A stretch of 64,000 nucleotides of DNA from Alteromonas aquimaris (lineage in GTDB: Bacteria > Pseudomonadota > Gammaproteobacteria > Enterobacterales > Alteromonadaceae): the NCBI RefSeq assembly GCF_026183695.1, contig NZ_JAPFRD010000002.1, forward strand, positions 54,279 through 118,278, written 5' to 3'. Shown here piece after piece: positions 1 through 13,311 of the stretch. The notes under the pieces are model-generated. The model saw only the letters and a list, made by a program, of their open reading frames with translations, was not told the DNA's origin and did no database searches. The position numbers and the translations under genes are program-made. Position 1 is the stretch's first letter, and every line of letters begins with the position of its first letter.

Positions 1-203
1 GGTGTTCAGCCGATGCATTATTCGACTAACGCAGCGTGTTTGGGAGACTCCCACCTTCGTGGGAGTGACGAGGTGGCATTCACCCGTCATCCTCCGCGGC
101 GGCGGAGGATCTCTCTCGTGCGCATCCGGTGTTCAGCCGATATGTTATCCGAGTAATACAGCTTGATTTGGAGACTCCCACCTTCGTGGGAGTGACGAGG
201 TAT
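1..203. repeat. Duplicated REP-like palindromic module
   Basis: The block beginning GGTGTTCAGCCGAT occurs at 1 and again at 128, a 127-bp period. Each copy ends in the palindrome CTCCCACCTTCGTGGGAG followed by TGACGAGGT. Between the copies, around 89-112, lies a second palindrome built on ATCCTCCGC/GCGGAGGAT. Both palindrome families recur in the opposite orientation at 18137-18384. Nothing here looks coding. This is most simply a REP/BIME-type intergenic repeat family; no transposase is present in the window. Confidence 0.8.
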
Positions 204-206
204 ATG

Positions 207-272
207 GAGAGTGACTAGCTATGGAAGTGACTAGCTTTGGAAGTGACTAGGTATGGACGTAACTAGGTATGG
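207..272. repeat. 16-bp minisatellite, four units
   Basis: The core GTGACTAG (last copy GTAACTAG) starts at 211, 227, 243 and 259, exactly 16 bp apart, with unit consensus near GAAGTGACTAGGTATG. The adjacent REP-like module ends in a similar string (GGGAGTGACGAGGTATATG), so the array probably grew by slippage from the repeat's edge. Confidence 0.8.
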
Positions 273-435
273 ACAAGAGAATAGATATTGTCGAGATAAT
301 TTCCAGCGTAGGAACGGCAAAGTTTCGTCGAGATTTACTCTGGTGTGTGGACACTGCCGTACTTTAATAACACCACTCAATAGCTAATTTAAACTATTGT
401 CGCGGTGCTGGCTTTTTAATTGCCTAAAAGCGGGT

Positions 436-478
436 CAAAAGGAAACGAAGCGGAACCAAAAGGTTTTATACTTCGTTT
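436..478 (-). terminator. Putative terminator of galE
   Basis: On the minus strand, just past the galE stop, AAACGAAG (471-478) pairs perfectly with CTTCGTTT (443-450). The loop contains a nested AACC-TTTT-GGTT hairpin. A short T run follows (437-440). The position and shape suit a Rho-independent terminator closing the galE transcript. Confidence 0.6.
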
Positions 479-501
479 TCTCTGACACCAAATTTTAGTA
501 G

Positions 502-1521
502 TTATCGGGTATATCCCTCGGGATTATTAGATTGCCAACGCCAGATATCTGCACACATTTCATCCAGTCCCTTTTCTGCATGCCAATTCAATTCTTTGGC
601 TGCGAGAGTAGGGTCAGCGTAGCAAGCAGCCACATCGCCACTTCTTCTTGGTGCAATCTTATAGGGAACCTTTTTACCCGACGCCGTTTCAAATGCCCTA
701 ATCATTTCTAAAACGGAATAGCCCTGACCCGTACCCAAATTATAAATGTCTAACCCCATATTAAGGTTCAAACGGTCTAGTGCTTTTAAGTGTCCATTAG
801 CCAAATCTTCAACGTGAATGTAGTCTCTAACCCCAGTGCCGTCTGCAGTGTCGTAATCGTCTCCGAATACACTCAATTCTTTTAATTTCCCAGTGGCAAC
901 CTGAGAAATATAGGGCATCAGATTGTTTGGTATGCCATTCGGGTCTTCTCCTATTTTGCCAGATGGGTGTGCACCCACGGGGTTAAAGTAACGAAGAAGA
1001 ACAATGTTCCACGCGGTATCGGAATTATAGATGTCTGCCAGTATGTGCTCGACCATCAGCTTTGACATACCATAAGGATTGGTAGGATGGCCGGTTGACA
1101 TGCTTTCTCTTAATGGCAGTGAAACCGGGTCGCCATACACGGTAGCGGAAGAACTAAACACGATGTTTTTAACCTGATGCTCTTGCATCACACGACACAG
1201 GGTAAGGGTGCCATAAACATTGTTTTCATAGTATTGCATGGGTTTTTCTACTGATTCACCTACGGCTTTCAGCCCAGCAAAATGAATAACATAACCTATG
1301 TCGTATTCACTAAAAATCCTTTCAAGTACAGATTCATCGCGAATGTCGCCTTCAATAAAGGTGACTGATTTACCCGTTATTTCTTCAACACGACGTAATG
1401 ACTCAACGCTAGAATTAGTAAGATTGTCTAATACAACGACCGAATAGCCTTGCTCAAGTAATTGTAGCGTTGTGTGACTACCGATATATCCTGCTCCCCC
1501 AGTAACTAGTACCGACTTCAT
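502..1521 (-). CDS. galE: UDP-glucose 4-epimerase
   Basis: GalE interconverts UDP-glucose and UDP-galactose in the cytoplasm, supplying galactose units for LPS and exopolysaccharide. The 339-residue length is normal. The Rossmann glycine motif TGGAGYIGS lies at residues 7-15, and the SDR catalytic pair is Y150/K154 in NPYGMSK, matching Y149/K153 of the E. coli enzyme. Its ATG overlaps by one base the stop of the upstream small membrane-protein gene, so the two are probably translationally coupled. No other Leloir-pathway gene is nearby, which suggests a role in surface polysaccharide rather than galactose catabolism (inference). Confidence 0.96.
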   Translation of the reverse strand: MKSVLVTGGAGYIGSHTTLQLLEQGYSVVVLDNLTNSSVESLRRVEEITGKSVTFIEGDIRDESVLERIFSEYDIGYVIHFAGLKAVGESVEKPMQYYENNVYGTLTLCRVMQEHQVKNIVFSSSATVYGDPVSLPLRESMSTGHPTNPYGMSKLMVEHILADIYNSDTAWNIVLLRYFNPVGAHPSGKIGEDPNGIPNNLMPYISQVATGKLKELSVFGDDYDTADGTGVRDYIHVEDLANGHLKALDRLNLNMGLDIYNLGTGQGYSVLEMIRAFETASGKKVPYKIAPRRSGDVAACYADPTLAAKELNWHAEKGLDEMCADIWRWQSNNPEGYTR

Positions 1522-1823
1522 TATGACTCCTTGGAATTGGGGTTGGTGGTTAAATACTTAGCACTTAATGAATACTGTATAGGCTTTACCAATAGTGGAT
1601 AAAGCAAAATGATGGCGACTGCCCAGAGTAATGCGGTCCAATCCTGCGCTATCTTTAATAGCAGCGCGAACACAGGACAAATGATGAGCAACTTCAATAT
1701 ATTCAACAACATTTTTTCTGGAACAGACAGCGATTTGGCTGCGTCTTCAAGCCGTTTCATTCTTTCTGTCAGCGTCAAACCTTGCAAGTCTGGAATGTGT
1801 TTTGTTGAAAAATAAAATGCCAT
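1521..1823 (-). CDS. Small two-helix membrane protein upstream of galE
   Basis: A 100-residue protein. A charged N-terminal stretch (about 1-40) is followed by two hydrophobic segments, roughly 42-60 and 64-80, separated by AQDW, and then a polar tail. This suggests a two-pass inner-membrane protein. I tentatively liken it to the DUF6170-type small proteins of Alteromonadales; function unknown. The start is supported by AAGAGG five bases before the ATG. That ribosome site directly follows the T run of a strong terminator, and the stop codon overlaps the galE start. Expression therefore depends on read-through or on a promoter upstream of the hairpin. Confidence 0.75.
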   Translation of the reverse strand: MAFYFSTKHIPDLQGLTLTERMKRLEDAAKSLSVPEKMLLNILKLLIICPVFALLLKIAQDWTALLWAVAIILLYPLLVKPIQYSLSAKYLTTNPNSKES

Positions 1824-1833
1824 TTTTACCTCT

Positions 1834-1871
1834 TAAAAAAAACCGCTGAGGCATTTTCATACTCAGCGGTT
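1834..1871 (-). terminator. Strong Rho-independent terminator between POT gene and galE pair
   Basis: On the minus strand, AACCGCTGAG (1862-1871) and CTCAGCGGTT (1841-1850) form a perfect 10-bp stem followed by a T run (1834-1840). It ends the transporter transcript. Its T run abuts the Shine-Dalgarno of the next gene on the same strand. Confidence 0.85.
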
Positions 1872-1906
1872 TATATGGATTATTTACCTAATAGGATCTA
1901 TGTCTT

Positions 1907-3427
1907 TTAGCCCTGCTGCGGAACGGGGTGGGGCTCCGCCAGATGATCTTTTTCCGCCAGCTTTTCCCACTTACGTGTTTTCAACGTCAGTAGCAGCACT
2001 ACAATGCCGATTGCAATACTAAACAAGCTTATTTGGATGAATAGATTAGGCATTTGATCTAGGCGTTCTGGGTTAAAGTTACCGGCCAATAATCCAGCGA
2101 TGACGTTACCAATCGAGTAAGTTAATACAAACACCCCCATCATCTGCCCAGCAAATCGCTTTGGAGATAATTTACTCACCGCACTTAGCGCTACAGGACT
2201 TAGACATAGCTCACCAACTGTGTGTAAGAAATACGTCATAACCAACCAATAAGGCGCCACCTTTAAGCCACTCGCGGCTATTTGCGCGGCAAAAAACATG
2301 ACGATAAAACCACTGGCCATGATAATCAGACCGATCGCGCATTTTGCACCATAGGAAGGGTCTAACATGCGTTTGCCAAGGTTAATCCATAAAGCGGCAA
2401 AGAAAGGTGAGAGCAAGATAATAAAAAAGGAGTTGGCAGACTGGAACCAGGCTGCTGGAATTTCAAACGCCCCGATCATTCTGTCCGTATAGTCACGACC
2501 AAACAGGTTTAATGAAGAACCTGCCTGCTCAAAGCCTGCCCAAAAACATGCGGAAGCCACACAAATTAGAAACAGGGCACCCATTCGTCTTTTTTCAGCA
2601 GACGAAAGTTCCCCGAAAAAGAAAATTCCCCCAAAATACAGTAGGAAAGTGACGGTAAATATGACCGCTACTTTTTCCGCCAATGTAACCGGATTGATTT
2701 GCACTGTACCTTGCATGACAAGAAAAGTTGTCGCTGCAAGCGCCACCAGAAAAGTAATTATCGCTGTCCAACTTAATTTTCTAGCGGTAGGAGATATCGT
2801 AACCGTTGGCTCACTCGACTCTCCCTGAAGTTTGTGCTGGGTCATTCGATACTGAATTAAACCAATTGCCATACCAACCGCTGCAGCACCAAATGCCCAA
2901 TGGTACCCCTGATTAACCTGAAGCCAACCACATACTAAATACCCTATAACCGAGCCGATGTTGATACCCATATAGTAAATGGTGTAACCACTGTCACGGC
3001 GGGTATCTTCGCTGGAATACAATTGACCGACGATTGCACCGATATTGGGTTTAAGTAAACCTGTGCCAAGTACAACCAGGATCAAGCCAATAAAAAAGGA
3101 CGCTTTAGCCGGAATAGCCAGAACAATATGGCCGGTCATGATAATGAAGCCGCCATACCATACCGCTTTCTGCCCCCCGATTAAGCGGTCAGCAATCCAA
3201 CCGCCGGGCAAGCCCATGAAATAAACCGCTCCGGTATATAAACCATAGATGGCCGTAGCGGTGGCAACGGTAAATGCCAGACCTTCTTCTTGTAAACTGG
3301 CTGTCATGAAAAGAACGAGCAGGGCGCGCATCCCATAGTAACTCATTCGTTCCCACATCTCGGTAAAGAATAAAGTTTGGAGCCCCCCGGGGTGCCCAAA
3401 AAAGCTGGTGTCGTTAGAATTTTTCAT
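1907..3427 (-). CDS. POT-family proton-coupled di/tripeptide transporter
   Basis: A 506-residue inner-membrane MFS protein of the proton-dependent oligopeptide transporter family (PTR2), importing di- and tripeptides with protons. The N-terminal FTEMWERMSYYG (residues 21-32) carries the ExxERxxYY signature of the family, and the later GxGxxKPNI element (around 125) is also typical. About 14 hydrophobic helices can be read. The length fits DtpA-like proteins, but substrate preference cannot be assigned. It is monocistronic, closed by a strong hairpin, and preceded by about 400 bp without a gene. Confidence 0.92.
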   Translation of the reverse strand: MKNSNDTSFFGHPGGLQTLFFTEMWERMSYYGMRALLVLFMTASLQEEGLAFTVATATAIYGLYTGAVYFMGLPGGWIADRLIGGQKAVWYGGFIIMTGHIVLAIPAKASFFIGLILVVLGTGLLKPNIGAIVGQLYSSEDTRRDSGYTIYYMGINIGSVIGYLVCGWLQVNQGYHWAFGAAAVGMAIGLIQYRMTQHKLQGESSEPTVTISPTARKLSWTAIITFLVALAATTFLVMQGTVQINPVTLAEKVAVIFTVTFLLYFGGIFFFGELSSAEKRRMGALFLICVASACFWAGFEQAGSSLNLFGRDYTDRMIGAFEIPAAWFQSANSFFIILLSPFFAALWINLGKRMLDPSYGAKCAIGLIIMASGFIVMFFAAQIAASGLKVAPYWLVMTYFLHTVGELCLSPVALSAVSKLSPKRFAGQMMGVFVLTYSIGNVIAGLLAGNFNPERLDQMPNLFIQISLFSIAIGIVVLLLTLKTRKWEKLAEKDHLAEPHPVPQQG

Positions 3428-3826
3428 TATTTACGTCTTGTTCCGTAGAAATATTGTTGTTGTGATATTTTTATCAGTGATCTCATTAATCTGTTCAGAC
3501 TTTCATCGTGTCATGACGAGAAACAGGTGTTGAGATTCGTCTTTTATCAAAGATAGCCCGTTATACTAGAGGAAATGGGCGGTTACAAGCGCGCAAGCCA
3601 ACTTTATCGATGAATAGTTATGTCATTTTATGCAGTAAATTATAGAAATAAGGCGAAGCATTTCTTAAGCACTTGGTCCATATCGGAAAAATCAAACCAC
3701 GCGAACTGTGTACCCTTCTCGCAGGTAATAGGCTTTTCTCTTATGATAAGTAGGTTTCTATTCCCTGCAGCCATTGGCAACGTTTGAAATAGAACTCAGA
3801 TAGTCTAGATAGCAATGCAGTGACGG
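3428..3826. other. Intergenic region upstream of the peptide transporter
   Basis: This 399-bp gap separates the transporter start from the 3' end of the next minus-strand gene. It should hold the transporter promoter. I see a small palindrome GTCATGAC near 3514 but no convincing promoter, RNA gene or coding potential. Confidence 0.5.
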
Positions 3827-4222
3827 TTACGAATTATCGGCCACTACAGCAGTTTGTAGAATCAATACATCAACCTGGGAACCCTTTCCATCAGACGAAA
3901 CAACGATACGAACCGCATCGTCTTCCCCCGTTAGCAAGGTGTAATCGTTAAATGAAGAGGTCACTTTCAGGGCGGGAGTTGATGACTGAAAATGTTGAAT
4001 CATTGCGTCTTTATTCGCTGGTGAGAAAAAAATTAATGAAGCAGGCTTGTCGGTATCAAACACCTGGCATTGTTTTGCATTGGTCGGCAGGGTCACCGAA
4101 AAAAAGGAATCAGGGCAGACTTTGATATCCGGTTGAGTAGAAGAACTGTTGGCTGCAAATATTGAGTGAGAAAACGCTATACCCAGCGCCACTAAACCCG
4201 TTTGAACTATTAGATTCATCAT
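3827..4222 (-). CDS. Small secreted protein of unknown function
   Basis: A 131-residue protein with an apparent Sec signal peptide: a hydrophobic stretch at about residues 4-22 and a likely cleavage after IFA, leaving a mature protein starting ANSSS. Two cysteines in the mature part (CPDSFF and KQCQVF) could form a disulfide in the periplasm. No known domain is recognised. Start is at one of two adjacent ATGs after CGGGA. It lies downstream of gltD on the same strand, separated by 142 bp and an inverted repeat, so it is probably transcribed independently. Confidence 0.65.
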   Translation of the reverse strand: MMNLIVQTGLVALGIAFSHSIFAANSSSTQPDIKVCPDSFFSVTLPTNAKQCQVFDTDKPASLIFFSPANKDAMIQHFQSSTPALKVTSSFNDYTLLTGEDDAVRIVVSSDGKGSQVDVLILQTAVVADNS

Positions 4223-4286
4223 TGTCCCGATTGAATACTGCTCTTTCGTTTATTTACTATAGTGCCTCTACTTTTCTGGAGCAATG

Positions 4287-4326
4287 ACTTTACCGCGCGT
4301 ATAGGTATGAAAACGGACGGTAAAGT
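4287..4326. other. Inverted repeat downstream of gltD
   Basis: ACTTTACCG (4287-4295) and CGGTAAAGT (4318-4326) form a perfect 9-bp stem around a 22-nt loop, 39 bp beyond the gltD stop. No T run follows in the gltD direction. It could be a weak terminator, an mRNA-protecting hairpin or an operator for the secreted-protein gene. Confidence 0.45.
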
Positions 4327-4364
4327 ATAGGCTCATCACCCGGCAAAGCGGATAGCTATTAGGA

Positions 4365-10258
<5,894 letters not shown>

Positions 10259-10694
10259 TATCTACTCCTTCAACCATGCATAGGTGGGGTACAACGCTGC
10301 ATAGCGTCGTTTATAACCGCGCGGTGCAAGGTGTTGGCAATTTTAATTTATCAGGGGTGAACAAGACTGAAAGTAGAGAGTGGCATATCATTCTTTCAGG
10401 AACGATTGAAAGAATCTCCTCACTTCACTCCCTTATTTTTAACACAACAGCCATACTTCTTATTTCTTACTTTTCAACCTTGCCGCTCACTGTCGTTGCC
10501 CTCTTAGAGATGAATTGCTGTTCGCATTATTATTCATTTTTAGTCTGCGGATGTACAACATAGCTATTTTAGAAAATAAAATCAATCTGTAACGCAAGTA
10601 GTAACAGGAGAAATTTGGCATATTAATTTATTGTCATTCTAAAACAATTGGTTGGTGTGTTTTTAGGGGCTGCGCGCAAATTAAGAGAAAAAGA

Positions 10695-10720
10695 AAAATT
10701 AGGATGATTATCCTAATTTT
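10695..10720. other. Perfect inverted repeat upstream of arcB (1)
   Basis: AAAATTAGGAT and ATCCTAATTTT form a perfect 11-bp stem with a 4-base loop GATT. Its AT-rich symmetry suits either an operator or a terminator-like hairpin; the trailing TTTT works in the plus direction. Confidence 0.6.
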
Positions 10721-10744
10721 GGTGGTATCTAAATGTCACTTGCA

Positions 10745-10771
10745 GTGAATATTTATGCCCTTAATATTCAC
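10745..10771. other. Perfect inverted repeat upstream of arcB (2)
   Basis: GTGAATATT (10745-10753) pairs perfectly with AATATTCAC (10763-10771) around a 9-base spacer. It lies 50 bp centre-to-centre from the first inverted repeat and about 130 bp before the arcB start. The function is unknown. Confidence 0.6.
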
Positions 10772-10900
10772 AATTATTTTACATTTGCCCTTTTCTAAAC
10801 CTTCCGCTAGGGTTTTCCCTTAATTAATCGCTCCAAGTTTAGACGTAGCCAGTTCACACCTGATAGGATATGTCACCGGATATTGTTAGATAGACTGTAG

Positions 10901-13255
10901 ATGCATCAAGATTCACCAAAAGATTCATGGGCAATTCGCTTTGCTCAGTTTGTTCAGCGCTTTGGCACATTAAAGCTGAGTATTGTATTTGTATTAGTTA
11001 CCTTGGTGGTGACGTTGGGAGGCTCTTACATGATCAGAGTGAGCCTCGGAAGTGATGTCGATCCAGATGATTTCATTAGTGCGGTTATTCTCACCATGCT
11101 TTCTGCGCCCTGGGTGCTTTTCTTTTTTAGTGAGTTGGTTAAACAACTGGAAACCTCCCGTACCAACCTGAAAGAAGTGGTATCGCAGCTAGAAAAACTG
11201 CGCGAAGAAGATGTCTTTTTGAACCGAGAACTGCAAAACAACATTCGACAGTTGAATTACGAAATTGAACAACGCCGGACCGCTCAGGAAGAGCGAGAAG
11301 CGGTGTTTAAAGATTTAGAAAAAGAAATACAGGATAAATCTGAACAGGAAGAGCAGGCGCGCAGGTTGTCTACGTTATTAAGGTCTATCATTGATGCGTC
11401 TCCCGATTTAATTTATTACCGTAATGAAGAAGGTCGCTTTGCCGGGTGTAATCGGGTAGCTGAAATGATGACCGGTAAATCGGAAAAGGAACTACTGGGT
11501 CTGACCCCCCATGATGTGTATGAAGAAGATCTGGCGCGCCAGGTGGTGACCAGCGATCATGAAGTATTTGAAACTAATGCCAGCATTACCGAGGAGCTAT
11601 GGTTACGCTTTGCCGATGGTCGCCGGCGTTATTTTGAAATGCGAAAAGTTCCTTTTTTTGATGCGGATGGTAAAAGACTGGGCTTGCTGGCGTTTGGCCG
11701 CGATATGACTGAGCGTAAAATTGCTGAGAACGCGGCAGCGAAGGCCAGCACGGACAAGACCCGATTTATTGCCACGATCAGTCATGAACTGCGCACCCCT
11801 TTAAATGGCATTGTCGGCCTCAGCAGAATGCTGCGCGATACCGAATTGAGTGAAGAGCAATTTAGCTGGGTGAGCACAATTTACGCCAGCGCAATTACCT
11901 TAGGCAATATCTTCAACGATATTATCGATCTGGATAAGCTGGACCGTGACAAGCTTGAATTAAGTTTAAAAACCGTTTCCTTAAAGGATTTTACGGAAGA
12001 GCTAAGCAGTATTATTCGATTGTTGGCCGCCGATAAATCCCTCAATCTCATTACTACGATTAAAGAGCCATTACCTCAATTGGTGGAAGTGGACGGTACG
12101 CGACTGCGGCAGATATTGTGGAACATTTTATTTAATGCAGTGAAATTTACCCAAAAAGGGCAGGTTAGCCTGACCGTGTCCGCAACGAAGCCAGACAAAG
12201 ACGTTTCAGTAGTGACGTACGTGATCGAAGATACGGGTGTCGGTATCCCTGAAGACGAATTGGATAAAATTTTTGCTATGTATTATCAGGTTGATCACCC
12301 TGATCATCAGTCTGCCACTGGAACAGGAATTGGTTTAGCGATCTGTAAACAAATGGTTGAACTGATGAAAGGCGAAATTCGCGTGAGCAGTGAGGTAGGT
12401 AAAGGTACCCGGTTTGAAATTGAGTTGCCGTTACACATATCTAAACGGCCTATGCAGGTTGAAAAGTTACAGGTAACCGACCTTAACATTTTACTGGTAG
12501 AAGATATTGAACTGAATGTAATGGTGGCCAAAGCTTTATTAGAGAAACTCGGCCAACGGGTGGATGTTGCCATGACCGGGTCTGAAGCAATTGATAAAGT
12601 TAGGAAAAATCAGTACGACTTAATTCTGTTAGATATTCAGTTACCCGATATGACGGGGTTTGATGTCGCCAGTACCCTTCATGAAGAAGATTTAGTAATG
12701 CAAACACCCATCGTTGCGCTAACAGCTAATGTGATTAAGAAGCGCGAAGAGTATTTGCAAAACGGCATGGATGACATTATTGCCAAGCCCATCAAGAAAA
12801 GCCGGGTGATTGAAGTATTTAATTCTCTGTTTGCCGATCCAATGACCTTGCGGATTAGTGATAGCAGTGATTCAAAGCGTGATGCCACGAAGTCACTTAA
12901 CAATATTCTTGATATGGATTTATTGCAAATGCTGGTGGATACCATTGGAGAGGACATGATCCGCGCCAGCGTGAAAGTGTTCCAGGATAAAATGCCCGAA
13001 TATATGGATATCCTGCTTTCCAACTTAAGCGCCAGTGAAAAAGATGAAGTATGCGCGCAGGCCCATAAAATTAAGGGCGCAGCGGGCTCGGTTGGGCTAG
13101 CCAGAGTTCAGCGGATTGCCAACCAGATCCAACAGGGCGACCACCCCGCGTGGTGGCAGAATGTGCATGATTGGGTCGAAGAACTGCACATGGCCGTGCC
13201 CCATGACATGAAGTCACTGAATGAATGGTTAAACGAGCAGATGGTGGATGATTGA
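10901..13255 (+). CDS. arcB: Aerobic respiration control hybrid sensor kinase ArcB
   Basis: ArcB senses respiratory redox state through the quinone pool and phosphorylates ArcA. This 784-residue protein has the full layout: two N-terminal membrane helices (about 20-45 and 58-80), coiled coil (90-155), PAS domain (160-280), kinase with H295 in FIATISHELRTP, receiver with D578 in LLDIQLPD, and HPt domain with H722 in AHKIKGAAG. E. coli ArcB uses H292, D576 and H717. The redox cysteine equivalent to Cys180 is kept (C183), but the Cys241 equivalent is Tyr244 (GRRRYFEMRK). A stop codon directly precedes the ATG and no Shine-Dalgarno is visible. Confidence 0.96.
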   Translation: MHQDSPKDSWAIRFAQFVQRFGTLKLSIVFVLVTLVVTLGGSYMIRVSLGSDVDPDDFISAVILTMLSAPWVLFFFSELVKQLETSRTNLKEVVSQLEKLREEDVFLNRELQNNIRQLNYEIEQRRTAQEEREAVFKDLEKEIQDKSEQEEQARRLSTLLRSIIDASPDLIYYRNEEGRFAGCNRVAEMMTGKSEKELLGLTPHDVYEEDLARQVVTSDHEVFETNASITEELWLRFADGRRRYFEMRKVPFFDADGKRLGLLAFGRDMTERKIAENAAAKASTDKTRFIATISHELRTPLNGIVGLSRMLRDTELSEEQFSWVSTIYASAITLGNIFNDIIDLDKLDRDKLELSLKTVSLKDFTEELSSIIRLLAADKSLNLITTIKEPLPQLVEVDGTRLRQILWNILFNAVKFTQKGQVSLTVSATKPDKDVSVVTYVIEDTGVGIPEDELDKIFAMYYQVDHPDHQSATGTGIGLAICKQMVELMKGEIRVSSEVGKGTRFEIELPLHISKRPMQVEKLQVTDLNILLVEDIELNVMVAKALLEKLGQRVDVAMTGSEAIDKVRKNQYDLILLDIQLPDMTGFDVASTLHEEDLVMQTPIVALTANVIKKREEYLQNGMDDIIAKPIKKSRVIEVFNSLFADPMTLRISDSSDSKRDATKSLNNILDMDLLQMLVDTIGEDMIRASVKVFQDKMPEYMDILLSNLSASEKDEVCAQAHKIKGAAGSVGLARVQRIANQIQQGDHPAWWQNVHDWVEELHMAVPHDMKSLNEWLNEQMVDD

Positions 13256-13311
13256 ATTCGACCCCTCTCAGTGAAGTGCAACAATAATGAGCCCATTGCC
13301 AATCCGCAAAT

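Larger units (their letters stand above)
10259..10900. other. gltB-arcB divergent intergenic region
   Basis: A 642-bp gap that should contain the gltB and arcB promoters. The arcB-proximal half is AT-rich and holds two consecutive inverted repeats (10695-10720 and 10745-10771) plus a weaker one near 10797 (AAACC/GGGTTT). The gltB-proximal half shows only an open frame at 10276-10563 that I do not believe is a gene. Confidence 0.6.

Noticed and set aside
10276-10563. 95-codon frame between gltB and arcB
   Set aside because: It has no ribosome site, its composition is unlike real proteins of the window, and it lies in the divergent promoter region.
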